A stretch of DNA of 64,000 nt, taken from positions 62,001-126,000 of the forward strand of contig NZ_JARWAM010000008.1 of assembly GCF_031451695.1 (NCBI RefSeq). Reading direction: 5' to 3'. Shown here in pieces: positions 1 to 9,393 of the stretch. The notes under the pieces were generated by a model. The model was given only the letters and a program-made list of their open reading frames with translations, was not told the origin of the DNA and did no database searches. This DNA is from Franzmannia qiaohouensis (lineage in GTDB: Bacteria; Pseudomonadota; Gammaproteobacteria; Pseudomonadales; Halomonadaceae). The translations under genes were made by a program, and so were the position numbers. Positions within the stretch are counted from its first letter, which is position 1. Each line of letters opens with the position of its first letter.

Positions 1-1760
1 CGCAGCTGATCGGTCAAGCCCTGCTGGGCGTCGAGATTGACCTGCACGATATTGGTGCGATTGCCCACGTCGCTGACCATGGAGCCGTAGGCCTGGCTGA
101 CGCTAGAAGTACCGCCCACCAATGAGACGTCCTGCAGCCCCTGCATGGCCAGCGCATTGCGGTTATTACCGGTGCCGGGAGGCGCAGCGCTCAGCGTCAG
201 GCTGGTTTCCTGTCCTGCGGCAGGAAGTTCGCTGACCGTAAAGCTGACGCCATCAACGGTCAGCGTATCGCCGGCAACGATCGGGTCACCATCATTCATT
301 ACCTCACCGTTGCGCAGAACCTCGACACCTGTCCCATCATTAAATGAGAGCACACCATTCTCATCCAGGGTCAGTTCGAAGCCATCGCCATCGATATTCT
401 GCAGTGCCCCGGGGGCTGCGCTCAGCCGACCAATGGCCATATCGCCATCCGTCTCGACAAAGCTCGCCGCAGCGATCTTGTCGAGGTCGCTGATCTGTGT
501 CTCCATGCTGGCGCCGGCGCGGCGCACCGGCTGCACCTCGAAGCGGTCGCCATTCTCGAAGCCGGCGCCGTCGAAGCCGATCACCACGCCACCGAAGCTA
601 AGCTCGTTGGTTCCTGGATCAAAGGCATGGTCGACCACTCGCCCATTGTCCTTGCGTACCACTTCGAAGGCCGGCGCGCCGCCATCCGTGACCCGCACGG
701 TGTAGTCGGTGGCGCGCAGGTCGTCGAGATCACCAAAGCGCGCCTCTGCGATCTCGACAGCGCTGTTGTTGCGCTCGTTACGGTATGCCTGAGGCTGGCC
801 GATACTGAAGAGATCCTCGCCCTGCTCACCGTTGAGGTCCTGGCCCAGGCGATGCTGTTCGTTGAAACCCGCCGCCAGCGATACCGCCAGCTGACCGATC
901 TGGTTCTGGGTCTTGTCGAGGGTCTCGGCACGGAAGGTCATCAGCCCGCCGAGTGTGCCGCCGGTCACCGCACCCTCGTTGAGCTGGGAGACGCTGCCGT
1001 TGCCGTCGCGGTAGCCGAGCACCATGCGCTGCGGGTCATTGGCCGACTCGATGGCCTCGAGATCGAACTGGTTGGTGCCCGACACCAGCGGTTGCCCATT
1101 GGGCAGCGAGATGTTGTAGGTCTTGCCGTCCTGGATATTGACACGCACATTCATGCGCTTGCTGAGATCGGCAATCGCCTCGTCGCGCTGATTGAGCAGG
1201 CTGTTGGGTGCCTGGCCAGTACGCGCGCGAGCCAGGGCGATCTCCTTGTTCAAGCCGGCGATCTGGTCGGTAAGGTTGTTGATCTGGGTGACTTCGTCCC
1301 GTATCTGGCCATTGACGCCGCGCTGCATGTCGTCCAGATAACGATCAAAGGAGCGGAACTGGGCGCTCAGGGTATCGGCCGCGCCCAGCACGCCCTGACG
1401 GGCGGCGGGGTCGGACGGCGATCCGGCCAGGTCTTCCATGGCCGAGAAGAAGTTCTGCATCAGCGGCGCCAGGCCGGCGTCGCGGTCGGCGAGCAGGTTG
1501 TCGATCTGGCTGATCTGACCCTGATAGGCCTTGAGCGCGCTGGACGAGCTGGTCGACGCATTGAGCTGGTCGGCAACGTACTGGTTGAACTGCCGCTGGA
1601 TGTCGTTGACCTTGACACCGCCCGCCCCGCCGCCTTCACCTAGCAGCGTCAGCTCGCGGTTATAGCCCGGCGTGTAGACGTTGCTGATGTTGTTGCTGGT
1701 GGTGTTCAAGGCGTTCTGAGCGGCGTTAAGCCCGCTCAAGCCGATGGAAAAAATGCTCAT
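1..1760 (-). CDS. flgK: Flagellar hook-associated protein 1 FlgK (3' end outside window)
   Basis: FlgK (HAP1) forms the junction between hook and filament outside the cell. The frame is open from the ATG at 1760 to the window edge (about 586 codons), so the C-terminus is missing. The N-terminus reads MSIFSIGLSGLNAAQNAL followed by NTTSNNISNVYTPGYNRE, the rod/hook-family motif. The last visible residues, around VGNRTNIVQVNLDAQQGL, fit the region just before the conserved FlgK C-terminal helix. It is preceded by its own FliA-type promoter, so it can be expressed later than the hook-basal body genes upstream. flgL would be expected just beyond the left edge. Confidence 0.95.
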   Translation of the reverse strand, partial: MSIFSIGLSGLNAAQNALNTTSNNISNVYTPGYNRELTLLGEGGGAGGVKVNDIQRQFNQYVADQLNASTSSSSALKAYQGQISQIDNLLADRDAGLAPLMQNFFSAMEDLAGSPSDPAARQGVLGAADTLSAQFRSFDRYLDDMQRGVNGQIRDEVTQINNLTDQIAGLNKEIALARARTGQAPNSLLNQRDEAIADLSKRMNVRVNIQDGKTYNISLPNGQPLVSGTNQFDLEAIESANDPQRMVLGYRDGNGSVSQLNEGAVTGGTLGGLMTFRAETLDKTQNQIGQLAVSLAAGFNEQHRLGQDLNGEQGEDLFSIGQPQAYRNERNNSAVEIAEARFGDLDDLRATDYTVRVTDGGAPAFEVVRKDNGRVVDHAFDPGTNELSFGGVVIGFDGAGFENGDRFEVQPVRRAGASMETQISDLDKIAAASFVETDGDMAIGRLSAAPGALQNIDGDGFELTLDENGVLSFNDGTGVEVLRNGEVMNDGDPIVAGDTLTVDGVSFTVSELPAAGQETSLTLSAAPPGTGNNRNALAMQGLQDVSLVGGTSSVSQAYGSMVSDVGNRTNIVQVNLDAQQGLTDQL

Positions 1761-1789
1761 GATTCCGTTCCCTTAAGCCAATGCTTGTT

Positions 1790-1816
1790 ATATCGGCAGT
1801 GCCATGCACATCTTTA
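1790..1816 (-). promoter_or_regulatory. FliA (sigma-28) promoter of flgK
   Basis: On the minus strand TAAAGATG, 11 bases, then GCCGATAT matches the sigma-28 consensus TAAAGTTT-N11-GCCGATAA closely, with exact spacing. It lies between the flgJ stop and the flgK start, about 30 bases upstream of the ATG. This fits flgK being a late flagellar gene, as in enteric bacteria. Confidence 0.85.
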
Positions 1817-1817
1817 A

Positions 1818-2921
1818 TCAAAACCAGCTGTTGCCCGGCGCAAAAATACTGCCGCTGGCAGGCGCCTCGCGACTGGCCAATGTCGGGCCGGCAGTATCGA
1901 TCGGCCCCAGGGTATTCATGATCGAGACCAGCTTGTCGGCATAGGCCGGGTCAGTAGCGTAGCCACCCTGCTGCAGCGCACGGGCGGCCTGCTGGGCATT
2001 GGGTGCCTCGACCACACCGGCGTAGCGCGGGTTGTTGCCGATCAACCCGGCGTAGTCGGTAAAGGCCTCCTCGAAGGAGTCATACACACGGAAGGTGTCG
2101 GTGATCCGCGTGCGACGGCCGTCGATGTATTCGTGGGTGGTGATGTCGGTGGTTTCACCCTGCCAGCGGCTGCCGGCCTTGATGCCAAACAGGTTGTGGC
2201 TGTTGCCGCCGCGAGCATCGGGAATCTCGTGGCGCCCCCAGCCGGTCTCCAGCGCCGCCTGGGCGAGAATCAGCTCGGCCGGCACGCCGGTGGCCCGGCT
2301 GGCTGCCTGGGCCGGTGCGGCCAGCTCGTCGACGAAGGCGCGCACATGATCGGGCTGGCTGCCGCGCGACTCGCTGCGCTCGGCGCGGGCCGGGGCTTGG
2401 GCGGGCTCAGCGGCGTCGCGCTGTGTACCACGCTGCAGGTCGAGGGCATCAAGGAAGCTACTCGGAAGCACCGCGCCATCGGCATTGTCAGCGCTTTCAG
2501 CAGGCTCTCTGCTGGACATGTTGCCAGCGTTGAGGCCATCGCTGAGCACCCGTGGCGTGCCGCGGGGAATACCGGCAATCAGCGAGTCTATCTCGCTATC
2601 GGCTTGCTCCCGCCCGGGCACCATGCCGCGCCCTTCGAGCTGGTTGACCAGCTGCTCGGCCAGACCGATGCCGCGGCCGGAGAGGTGCTGGGCCCACTGC
2701 TGGTCAAGTAGCGACTCGTAGAACTCGGTCTGCTGGCTGTGCAGCAGGTCCGAGCGCGGCGTAGCCTCACGCATGCTCTTCATCATCATCTGCACGAACA
2801 GCGCTTCGAACTGCTTGGCCGCCTCGTCGAGGCCGGCGTTGGGGTCGCGGCTGGCGGTATGGCGCAGGCGCTGGATGCCCTGCATGTCGAGGGCGAACTG
2901 GCCGCCGAGATCATTGCTCAT
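1818..2921 (-). CDS. flgJ: Flagellar rod cap / peptidoglycan hydrolase FlgJ
   Basis: FlgJ caps the growing rod in the periplasm and digests peptidoglycan so the rod can cross the wall. At 367 residues it has the two-domain form: an N-terminal rod-binding domain (about 30-100, with AAKQFEALFVQMMMKSMREA), a low-complexity linker, and a C-terminal glucosaminidase-type domain (about 195-345). Glu225 in ALETGWG and Glu264 in TTHEYIDG are 39 residues apart, the same spacing as the catalytic Glu184/Glu223 pair of Salmonella FlgJ. Its ATG overlaps the flgI stop by one base (TGATG), suggesting coupled translation. Confidence 0.95.
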   Translation of the reverse strand: MSNDLGGQFALDMQGIQRLRHTASRDPNAGLDEAAKQFEALFVQMMMKSMREATPRSDLLHSQQTEFYESLLDQQWAQHLSGRGIGLAEQLVNQLEGRGMVPGREQADSEIDSLIAGIPRGTPRVLSDGLNAGNMSSREPAESADNADGAVLPSSFLDALDLQRGTQRDAAEPAQAPARAERSESRGSQPDHVRAFVDELAAPAQAASRATGVPAELILAQAALETGWGRHEIPDARGGNSHNLFGIKAGSRWQGETTDITTHEYIDGRRTRITDTFRVYDSFEEAFTDYAGLIGNNPRYAGVVEAPNAQQAARALQQGGYATDPAYADKLVSIMNTLGPIDTAGPTLASREAPASGSIFAPGNSWF

Positions 2922-4045
2922 CAGATGATCTCCAGCTCTGCGCGCAGCGACCCGGCGGCCTTGAGCGCCTCGAGGATCGCCATCAGGTCGTTGGGCGTGG
3001 CACCCAGGGCGTTGAGCGCGTTGACCACATCGGTGAGATCGGCGCCCTCGACCATCATCAGGGCGCCCTCCTGCTGTTCGATGGCGATGTCGGTATCCGG
3101 CACCACCACCGTTTCACCCTCGCCGAACGGCGCCGGCTGGCTGACCTGGAACTGCGTGTCGATGATGATCGACAGGTTGCCATGGGCCACCGCGGCGCGG
3201 CGCAGGGTCACCGCGCTGTTAAGCACCACCGAGCCGGTGCGCGAGTTGAGTACCACCTTGGCCGGAGCCTCGTTGGGGGTGACCCGCAAGTTCTCGACCC
3301 GTGCCATGAAGTTGACCCGGTCGTTGGGGTCGTTGGGGCCCTGCAGACGGATGGTACGACCGTCCTGGGCCGCCGCCACCGGCCAGCCGAAGTCGTTGTT
3401 GATGGCCTGGACCACCTGGCGTGCGGTGCCGAAATCAGACTCCTTGAGTTGCAGGTCGAGCACGCCACCGTTGGCGCCGAGCTGCAGCGGCACTTCGCGC
3501 TCGACCATGGCACCACCGCTGATGCGGCCGCCGGCCTGCTGGTTGATCTGCACGCTGCCGCCGCCGGCCTCGGCGCCGGCGCCACTGACCAGCAGGTTGC
3601 CCTGGGCGATGGCGTAGGTGTCGCCGTCGGCGCCCTTGAGCGGTGTCATCAGCAGGGTACCGCCGCGCAGGCTGCGCGCGTTGCCCACCGAAGAGACATT
3701 GATATCGAGGCGCTGGCCTGGCCGCGAGAACGGCGGCAGGTCGGCGGTGACCATTACCGCGGCGACGTTGCGCAGCTGCATGTTGGTGCCCGGCGGCACG
3801 GTAATGCCCAGCTGCGAGAGCATGTTGGTCAGGCTCTGGCCGGTGAACGGCGCCTGCATGGTCTGGTCGCCGGTGCCGTCGAGCCCCACCACCAGGCCGT
3901 AGCCGACCAGGGCGTTGTCGCGCACGCCGGCAAAGTCGGCCAGCTCGCGCAGGCGCTCGGCCTGCACCGGGCTTGCTGCCATGCCCAGCACCAGGGCCAG
4001 CATCAGAGCTTGCAGAATGCGGCTGCCACGCAGGAACGTCTTCAT
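2921..4045 (-). CDS. flgI: Flagellar P-ring protein FlgI
   Basis: FlgI builds the P ring, the periplasmic bushing around the rod. The 374-residue product is the usual length. It starts with a signal peptide (hydrophobic ILQALMLALVLGMA, likely cleavage after Ala29 in PVQA) and continues with ERLRELADFAGVRDNALVGY, a hallmark of the family. It sits between flgH and flgJ in the canonical order, 15 bases after the flgH stop. No anomaly seen. Confidence 0.96.
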   Translation of the reverse strand: MKTFLRGSRILQALMLALVLGMAASPVQAERLRELADFAGVRDNALVGYGLVVGLDGTGDQTMQAPFTGQSLTNMLSQLGITVPPGTNMQLRNVAAVMVTADLPPFSRPGQRLDINVSSVGNARSLRGGTLLMTPLKGADGDTYAIAQGNLLVSGAGAEAGGGSVQINQQAGGRISGGAMVEREVPLQLGANGGVLDLQLKESDFGTARQVVQAINNDFGWPVAAAQDGRTIRLQGPNDPNDRVNFMARVENLRVTPNEAPAKVVLNSRTGSVVLNSAVTLRRAAVAHGNLSIIIDTQFQVSQPAPFGEGETVVVPDTDIAIEQQEGALMMVEGADLTDVVNALNALGATPNDLMAILEALKAAGSLRAELEII

Positions 4046-4060
4046 CGGCTCACGGCTCCG

Positions 4061-4750
4061 CTAGAAAGGTGAAACATTGAGGAAGAAACGCTGCAGCCAA
4101 CCCATATGCTGCGCCTCGTTGATATAGCCATCGCCGACATACTCGATCCGCGCATCGGCAACCTGGGTCGAGGGCACGGTGTTCTGACCGGTGATGGTGC
4201 GCGGATTGACGACACCCGAGAAGCGAATGAACTCGACGCCCTGGTTGATGGCGATCTGCTTCTCACCGCGCACCCTCAGGTTGCCGTTGTGCATCACTTC
4301 GAGCACCGACACGGTGATGGTGCCGGTAAAGGAGTTGTTGGCCTCGGAACCGCCACCACCGGTAAAGTCGCTGTTGCCAGAGACATCGAAACCGTAGTCG
4401 GCCAGCTGCTCGAGCACGTCGGGCAGCTCGAGGAACGACAGCCCCGCCGAGCCGCTGCGCCCGGCATTGCTCTGGGCATTCTTGCTGGCACTGACTTCCT
4501 CATCGAGGACGATGGTCAGGATGTCGCCGATCATGCGCGGACGACGATCCTCGAACAGCGGATGATTGCCGCGGCTCGGCTGGTAGATCGAGCCGTTGGG
4601 CTCGGGTGGCGGCCGGTCGGCAATGTTGACCTGCTCCTGCTCGCCGACCACCGACGGACGCGGCATCTGCGCGCAACCGGTGACAACGACGGCCAGTAGC
4701 AGCGCGCCGAGCAGCCGCCAACGGCCGCCTGAGGAAGTGTGCCTGTTCAT
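4061..4750 (-). CDS. flgH: Flagellar L-ring lipoprotein FlgH
   Basis: FlgH forms the L ring in the outer membrane. The N-terminus is a lipoprotein signal, with hydrophobic segment LLGALLLAVVV and lipobox VTGC (Cys26 would be lipidated). The body contains typical FlgH segments such as SASKNAQSNAGRSG and the C-terminal DARIEYVGDGYI. At 229 residues it is of normal length. It lies between flgG and flgI as expected. Confidence 0.96.
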   Translation of the reverse strand: MNRHTSSGGRWRLLGALLLAVVVTGCAQMPRPSVVGEQEQVNIADRPPPEPNGSIYQPSRGNHPLFEDRRPRMIGDILTIVLDEEVSASKNAQSNAGRSGSAGLSFLELPDVLEQLADYGFDVSGNSDFTGGGGSEANNSFTGTITVSVLEVMHNGNLRVRGEKQIAINQGVEFIRFSGVVNPRTITGQNTVPSTQVADARIEYVGDGYINEAQHMGWLQRFFLNVSPF

Positions 4751-4769
4751 GCTGTGCTCCGCGTCATGC

Positions 4770-5552
4770 TTACATCTGGCTCAGGCGGGCCAGCATTTCA
4801 TCGCTGGTCTGTACCGCCTTGCTGTTGATCTCATAGGCACGCTGGGTCTGGATCATGCTGACCATCTCCTCCACCACGTTGACGTTGGAGGTTTCAACAT
4901 AGCCCTGCAGCAACCGCCCGGCACCGTTCATGCCCGGCATGGTCTCGTTCATCGGACCAGAGGCCGTGGTCTCGAGGTAGAGATTGCCGCCGATGCTCTC
5001 GAGGCCGGTCGGGTTGACGAAGGTCGCCAGGCTTAACTGGCCGACTTCCAGGCTCTGGGTGCTGCCCGGCTGGGTGACCGAGACGATGCCATCCTCGCCG
5101 ACGGTGACCGACAGCGCATTCTCGGGCAGGATGATAGCCGGCTCCACCGGGTAGCCGTTGGCGGTGACCATCTGGCCGTTCTGGTCGAGCTGGAAGCTGC
5201 CGTCGCGGGTGTAGGCGGTGCCGCCGTCAGGCATCAATACCTGGAAGAAGCCCTTGCCGTTGATGGCCAGATCGCGGGAGTTCTCGGTCTGCTCCAGGCC
5301 ACCCTGGTTGTGCAGGCGCTCAGTGGCCACCGGACGCACCCCGGAGCCGACCTGCATGCCTGACGGCAGCGCGTTCTGGATGTCATTTTGAGCGCCGGGC
5401 TGGCGCAGGTTCTGATACAGCAGGTCCTCGAACACTGCCCGCGAGCGCTTGAAGCCGTTGGTGCCGACGTTGGCCAGGTTGTTGGATATGACATCCATCT
5501 GCACCTGCTGCGCTTCGAGGCCAGTCTTGGCGGTCCACAGCGATTTGATCAT
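4770..5552 (-). CDS. flgG: Flagellar distal rod protein FlgG
   Basis: FlgG makes the distal rod. The 260 residues match the usual size. The N-terminal motif SLWTAKTGLEAQQVQMDVIS followed by NNLANVGTNGFKRSRA, and the C-terminal block MVSMIQTQRAYEINSKAVQT, are the two conserved ends that pack into the rod's inner tube. A Shine-Dalgarno-like AAGGAA precedes the ATG. It follows flgF with a 36-base gap. Confidence 0.96.
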   Translation of the reverse strand: MIKSLWTAKTGLEAQQVQMDVISNNLANVGTNGFKRSRAVFEDLLYQNLRQPGAQNDIQNALPSGMQVGSGVRPVATERLHNQGGLEQTENSRDLAINGKGFFQVLMPDGGTAYTRDGSFQLDQNGQMVTANGYPVEPAIILPENALSVTVGEDGIVSVTQPGSTQSLEVGQLSLATFVNPTGLESIGGNLYLETTASGPMNETMPGMNGAGRLLQGYVETSNVNVVEEMVSMIQTQRAYEINSKAVQTSDEMLARLSQM

Positions 5553-5588
5553 GGGAACATTCCTTGGGTTGTAACCCGGTGAAAAGCC

Positions 5589-6347
5589 TTAGCCTTGAAT
5601 GGACAGCAGGTTATTGGCGCGCTGGGCGTTCTCGTCGGCGCTGTCGATCACCTTCATCTGCATGTCGTAGCGACGCTGGGTGTCGATCATCGCCACCATC
5701 GACTCGATGGCGCTGACGTTGCTGCCTTCGAGCGCCCCGGAGACCACGCGCACGTCCTCGTTGGCGGCGAGGATCGGCACTTCGCCGTCATCACCCGGCG
5801 GCAACCGGAACAGGCCGTCGTCGCCGCGCACCAGGGTCTGCTCTTCCGGGTCGACCAGCTTGAGCTGGCCCACCGGCACCAGCGCATTGGGATCCTCTCC
5901 AGGGCCGATGGCGCTGATGGTACCGTCGGCGCCGAGCGACAGCTGCGCCTCCAAGGGCACGATGATCGGACCGTCGGCGCCCATCACCGGGCGCCCGACG
6001 CTGGTCAGCATGCCGTTGCCGTCGACCTGCAGGTCGCCGCGGCGGGTATAGGCCTCGCCGCCGTCGTCGGTCTGCACTGCCAGCCAACCGTTACCCTCCA
6101 CCGCCACGTCGAGCTCGCGCCCGGTGGTGCTCACCGGGCCGTGAGAAAAATCCGAGCCCGGGGTGGTGGCGGCCACCGAGGCGCGCGTGGCCAGCAGGCC
6201 ATCGCCCTCCACCGGCACCGCGCGCATGGCGTGGAGCTGGGCCCGGAAACCCGCAGTGGCGGCGTTGGACAGGTTGTGATTGACCACCGCCTGCTGGTCG
6301 AGGCTCTGCTTGGCGCCGCTCATGGCGGTATAAAGGATGCGATCCAT
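5589..6347 (-). CDS. flgF: Flagellar proximal rod protein FlgF
   Basis: FlgF is one of the proximal rod subunits. It has 252 residues with the rod-protein N-terminus (MDRILYTAMSGAKQSLDQQA, then VVNHNLSNAATAGFRAQLHA) and the matching C-terminal helix (MVAMIDTQRRYDMQMKVI). Its sequence and place between flgE and flgG distinguish it from FlgG. No irregularities seen. Confidence 0.95.
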   Translation of the reverse strand: MDRILYTAMSGAKQSLDQQAVVNHNLSNAATAGFRAQLHAMRAVPVEGDGLLATRASVAATTPGSDFSHGPVSTTGRELDVAVEGNGWLAVQTDDGGEAYTRRGDLQVDGNGMLTSVGRPVMGADGPIIVPLEAQLSLGADGTISAIGPGEDPNALVPVGQLKLVDPEEQTLVRGDDGLFRLPPGDDGEVPILAANEDVRVVSGALEGSNVSAIESMVAMIDTQRRYDMQMKVIDSADENAQRANNLLSIQG

Positions 6348-6370
6348 GTTTCACTCTCCCCGAGGCGTCA

Positions 6371-7615
6371 TCAACGCAGGTTGATGGCGGTCTGCAGGAT
6401 CTCGTCCTGGGTCTTGATGGTCTGGGAGTTGGCCTGGTAGGCGCGCTGGGAGACGATCATGTCAACCAGCTGCTTGGCCATATCGACGTTGGACAGCTCC
6501 ACAACCCCTGACTCGATGGAACCGAAGATGCCGGTCCCCGGCGCACCCACCAGCTCTTGGCCGGAGGCGTTGGTGGACGTCCAGCTGTTGTCGCCGTTGG
6601 GCTGCAGGCCTTCCGGATTGCGGAAGTACGCCAGGGCAATCTGGCCGGCGGGCCGCGACTGCTCGTTGGCGTAGTTCATCATGATGGTGCCGTTGTTCTC
6701 GAAGGTAATGCCGACGAGAGCACCGGAAGTGTAGCCATCCTGGGTCAGGGCGCTGGTGGTAGAGTCGTTGCCGAACTGGGTGGAACCGGCCAGGTTGAGT
6801 TCGAAGATCAGCGGCTCGGGGTCGTTGCCCAGCGGGGAGTCTGGACCAAAATTGATATTCTGCTGCGGAGCTGAGGCTAAGGTGCCGTTGTTGTTGAAGG
6901 CGACCTCGAAGTCATTTGCATCATCATAATAGCCATCCATCACTACTTTGCCGGTCCAGGTATTATTTACCGGAGTGCCGACTGGAAACTCATCTACTTT
7001 TTCATAATAAACCGTCACATTACGCGGATTGCCCAGCGAGTCGTAGACGGTAAAGTTATTCGAGTAGTGGTACTCGATATCATCGGTGCCGCCACCGGGT
7101 AAGTTAACCTGCGTGGTGCTCAAGCCCTCACCGGAAGTCTCCCGCGAATCCAGGTTGAAGGTGGTACGCACGTTCTCGGTGGCATTGGCCGGCATCTCGT
7201 CGGCAGGCACGTTGAGCACCTGCGGCTGACCGCCGACTTGTACATCACCAGCAGCGTTGAGGCCATAGCCCATCAGCTGCGCACCCTGGGCGTTGACCAG
7301 GGTGCCGTCGGGCGTCAGGCTCAGCTGGCCGTTGCGCGAGTAGACGATCTCACCGCCCTGCTCATAGCGCAGGAAGCCTTGGCCGCTGATGGCCAGGTCG
7401 AGGTTGCGGTTGGTTGACTCGAGGTTACCTTCGTTGAAGTTCTGCACTGTGGCCGAAACCCGCGTGCCCAACCCCACCGAGCCGGCGAACACATCGGCGA
7501 ACTGGGTGCTGGCGCCCTTGTAACCAACCGTCTGCGAGTTGGCGATATTGTTGCCCAGGGTGCCGAGGCTCGATGATGCCGCGTTCAACCCGCTCAAGGC
7601 CTGTGAAAAGCTCAT
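6371..7615 (-). CDS. flgE: Flagellar hook protein FlgE
   Basis: FlgE is the main subunit of the flexible hook. The 414-residue product has the conserved N-terminus (MSFSQALSGLNAASSSLGTL, then GNNIANSQTVGYKGASTQFA) and C-terminus (ELSNVDMAKQLVDMIVSQRA). The middle, hook-surface part (about residues 150-330) is Asn/Asp/Thr-rich and acidic, as expected for an exposed, variable region. This central stretch is also visibly more AT-rich than its neighbours. A GGGAGAAAG ribosome-binding site precedes the ATG; flgD lies 66 bases upstream. Confidence 0.96.
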   Translation of the reverse strand: MSFSQALSGLNAASSSLGTLGNNIANSQTVGYKGASTQFADVFAGSVGLGTRVSATVQNFNEGNLESTNRNLDLAISGQGFLRYEQGGEIVYSRNGQLSLTPDGTLVNAQGAQLMGYGLNAAGDVQVGGQPQVLNVPADEMPANATENVRTTFNLDSRETSGEGLSTTQVNLPGGGTDDIEYHYSNNFTVYDSLGNPRNVTVYYEKVDEFPVGTPVNNTWTGKVVMDGYYDDANDFEVAFNNNGTLASAPQQNINFGPDSPLGNDPEPLIFELNLAGSTQFGNDSTTSALTQDGYTSGALVGITFENNGTIMMNYANEQSRPAGQIALAYFRNPEGLQPNGDNSWTSTNASGQELVGAPGTGIFGSIESGVVELSNVDMAKQLVDMIVSQRAYQANSQTIKTQDEILQTAINLR

Positions 7616-7681
7616 GATCTTTCTCCCTGTGTCACCGTGGTGGTGGCTATTTTTTTACGCTGCATGTCGTGAATGGGGCGC

Positions 7682-8359
7682 TCAGAGGCGCAGAATCTGA
7701 CGAATGTCTTCAAGACTGGCCTGTTCGCTGATGCCGCCCAGGTCGAGGCGCGGCGAGCCGTTCTTGTCGGTGGATATGCCACTTACCACGGCATAGTTGA
7801 GCGCCTTGGCATCGACGCGGTCCTCACCGGCGGTGGCCTCGAAGGAGATACGGTAGGCGCCCTGAGGTGCCATCTCGCCGCTGTCGAGCTTGCCGTCCCA
7901 CTCGAACGACTCGACGCCCGACGACACCGCACCGATGTCGAAGCTGCGCACCACCTGCCCGCCGCCGTCGCGGATCGTGGCCTTGACGTTGTCTGCCGAC
8001 TTGCCGAGCTCGATGCCAAACGGCGTGGCGCCGTCCTTGCCAACCAGGATGCGGTCGCCGGGCACCAGCACGCCCTGGCCGATCAGCCCGGCGGCCTGCA
8101 GGGTATGGCCGGCATCGATCTGGCCGGTAATACCCTTGAGGGTAGTGTTGAGCTCCTCGATGCCGCTGACGGTGTTGATCTGCGCCAGCTGCGAGGTCAT
8201 CTCGGCGTTTTCCATCGGGTTGAGCGGGTCCTGGTTCTGCAGCTGGGTGATCAGCAGGGTCATGAAGTTTTCGCGCAGGTCGTCGGACTGACGCATGCTG
8301 CCGGTGCCGGAGGTGCCATTCATGCTGTTGATGACGCTGCTATCGATGATGTTTGACAC
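7682..8359 (-). CDS. flgD: Flagellar hook cap / assembly protein FlgD
   Basis: FlgD caps the growing hook and guides FlgE assembly. It has 225 residues. The N-terminal region contains ENFMTLLITQLQNQDPLNPM and ENAEMTSQLAQINTV, the family signature; the C-terminal half is a FlgD Ig-like/tudor region. The start is GTG at 8359, two bases after the flgC stop, with a strong GGGAGG inside the end of flgC. The near-contiguous arrangement suggests translational coupling to flgC. Confidence 0.95.
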   Translation of the reverse strand: MSNIIDSSVINSMNGTSGTGSMRQSDDLRENFMTLLITQLQNQDPLNPMENAEMTSQLAQINTVSGIEELNTTLKGITGQIDAGHTLQAAGLIGQGVLVPGDRILVGKDGATPFGIELGKSADNVKATIRDGGGQVVRSFDIGAVSSGVESFEWDGKLDSGEMAPQGAYRISFEATAGEDRVDAKALNYAVVSGISTDKNGSPRLDLGGISEQASLEDIRQILRL

Positions 8360-8361
8360 GA

Positions 8362-8769
8362 TCAGCCCTCCCCGATGGTCAAGGTCTTGAGCATCATCTG
8401 CTTGCTGGTGTTCATCACCTCGACGTTGGCCTGGTAGGAGCGCGACGCCGAGATCATGTTGACCATCTCGTGGACCGGCTCGACGTTGGGCATCTGCACA
8501 TAGCCCTGCTCGTCGGCCAGCGGGTGCTCGGGACGGTACTCCATGCGCAGCGGGCTCTGGTCCTCGACCACTTCGCTGACGCGTACGCCGCCCACGCCGT
8601 GGCGGCCCTGGGCCTGGGTCTCGAACATGACCTGCTTGGCGCGGTAGGCCTCGCCGTTGGGGCCGGCAACGCTATCGGCATTGGCCAGGTTGCTGGCGGT
8701 GGCGTTCATGCGCTGCGACTGGGCGCTCATCGCCGAACCGGATATATCGAAGACGGAAAACATCGACAT
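8362..8769 (-). CDS. flgC: Flagellar proximal rod protein FlgC
   Basis: FlgC is a proximal rod subunit. At 135 residues it is the typical length. It has the rod N-terminal motif SGSAMSAQSQRMNATASNLA, then NADS, and the C-terminal PVHEMVNMISASRSYQANVE. An AGGAGC sequence precedes the double ATG (MSM). It lies 12 bases after flgB. Confidence 0.95.
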   Translation of the reverse strand: MSMFSVFDISGSAMSAQSQRMNATASNLANADSVAGPNGEAYRAKQVMFETQAQGRHGVGGVRVSEVVEDQSPLRMEYRPEHPLADEQGYVQMPNVEPVHEMVNMISASRSYQANVEVMNTSKQMMLKTLTIGEG

Positions 8770-8781
8770 GGACTGCTCCTG

Positions 8782-9195
8782 TTACTCGGGCTGCATGGCC
8801 GACTTGAGGCCCTGAATGCGACTGTTGATCATGGTCAGTGCCGCCTGGTAGCGCACCGCGTTATCGGCGAACTGGGTGCGCTCACGGTCCATGTCCACGG
8901 TGTTACCATCCAGGCTCGGCTGGTCCGGTACCCGGTAGAGCAGCTCCTGGGTGGCCGGCGCGCTGGCCTGGGCGGGAATGTGCCGGGCCGACGTGGTGGC
9001 CAGGGACAGGCCCTGGCCACCGGACCGTCCGCTCTCCATCACCTTGGAAAGCTCGCGGGAAAAATCCATGTCGCGCGCCTTGTAGTTGGGCGTGTCGGCG
9101 TTGGCGATATTGGCCGCCAGCACTTCGTGGCGCTCGGCGCGCAGATTGAGGGCTTCCTGATGGAAATTCAGGGCACCCGAGAGTTTGTCGATCAT
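8782..9195 (-). CDS. flgB: Flagellar proximal rod protein FlgB
   Basis: FlgB is the most proximal rod subunit and the first gene of this minus-strand flg operon. The 137 residues include LNLRAERHEVLAANIANADT followed by PNYKARDMDF, the conserved FlgB block. A GGGAGG ribosome-binding site precedes the ATG. The 198-base gap to the divergent flgA should hold the operon promoter; a sigma-54 -24/-12 element with correct GG-N10-GC spacing could not be found there. Confidence 0.95.
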   Translation of the reverse strand: MIDKLSGALNFHQEALNLRAERHEVLAANIANADTPNYKARDMDFSRELSKVMESGRSGGQGLSLATTSARHIPAQASAPATQELLYRVPDQPSLDGNTVDMDRERTQFADNAVRYQAALTMINSRIQGLKSAMQPE

Positions 9196-9393
9196 CCGCT
9201 GAGCCTCCCTTCTCGATGGCCGTTAGCGGCCCTTGGGGTATTGGGTCAGCGTGGAGAATAGATGAGCCGGTGTCAGGACAAAGGCACAAACAGGGGCCGC
9301 TTTACGCGTCATTTTCGGCATTGCGTTTCTGCCAAGCGGCCTAGAATCGTGATCCTCGGTCAACCTCGCCTGCGCGTTGCAGAGGACGTCACC

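Noticed and set aside
9196..9393. Sigma-54 promoter for flgB or flgA
   Set aside because: Several GG...GC pairs exist (for example around TTGGCAG and CGGCATTGC) but none has the required 10-base spacing.
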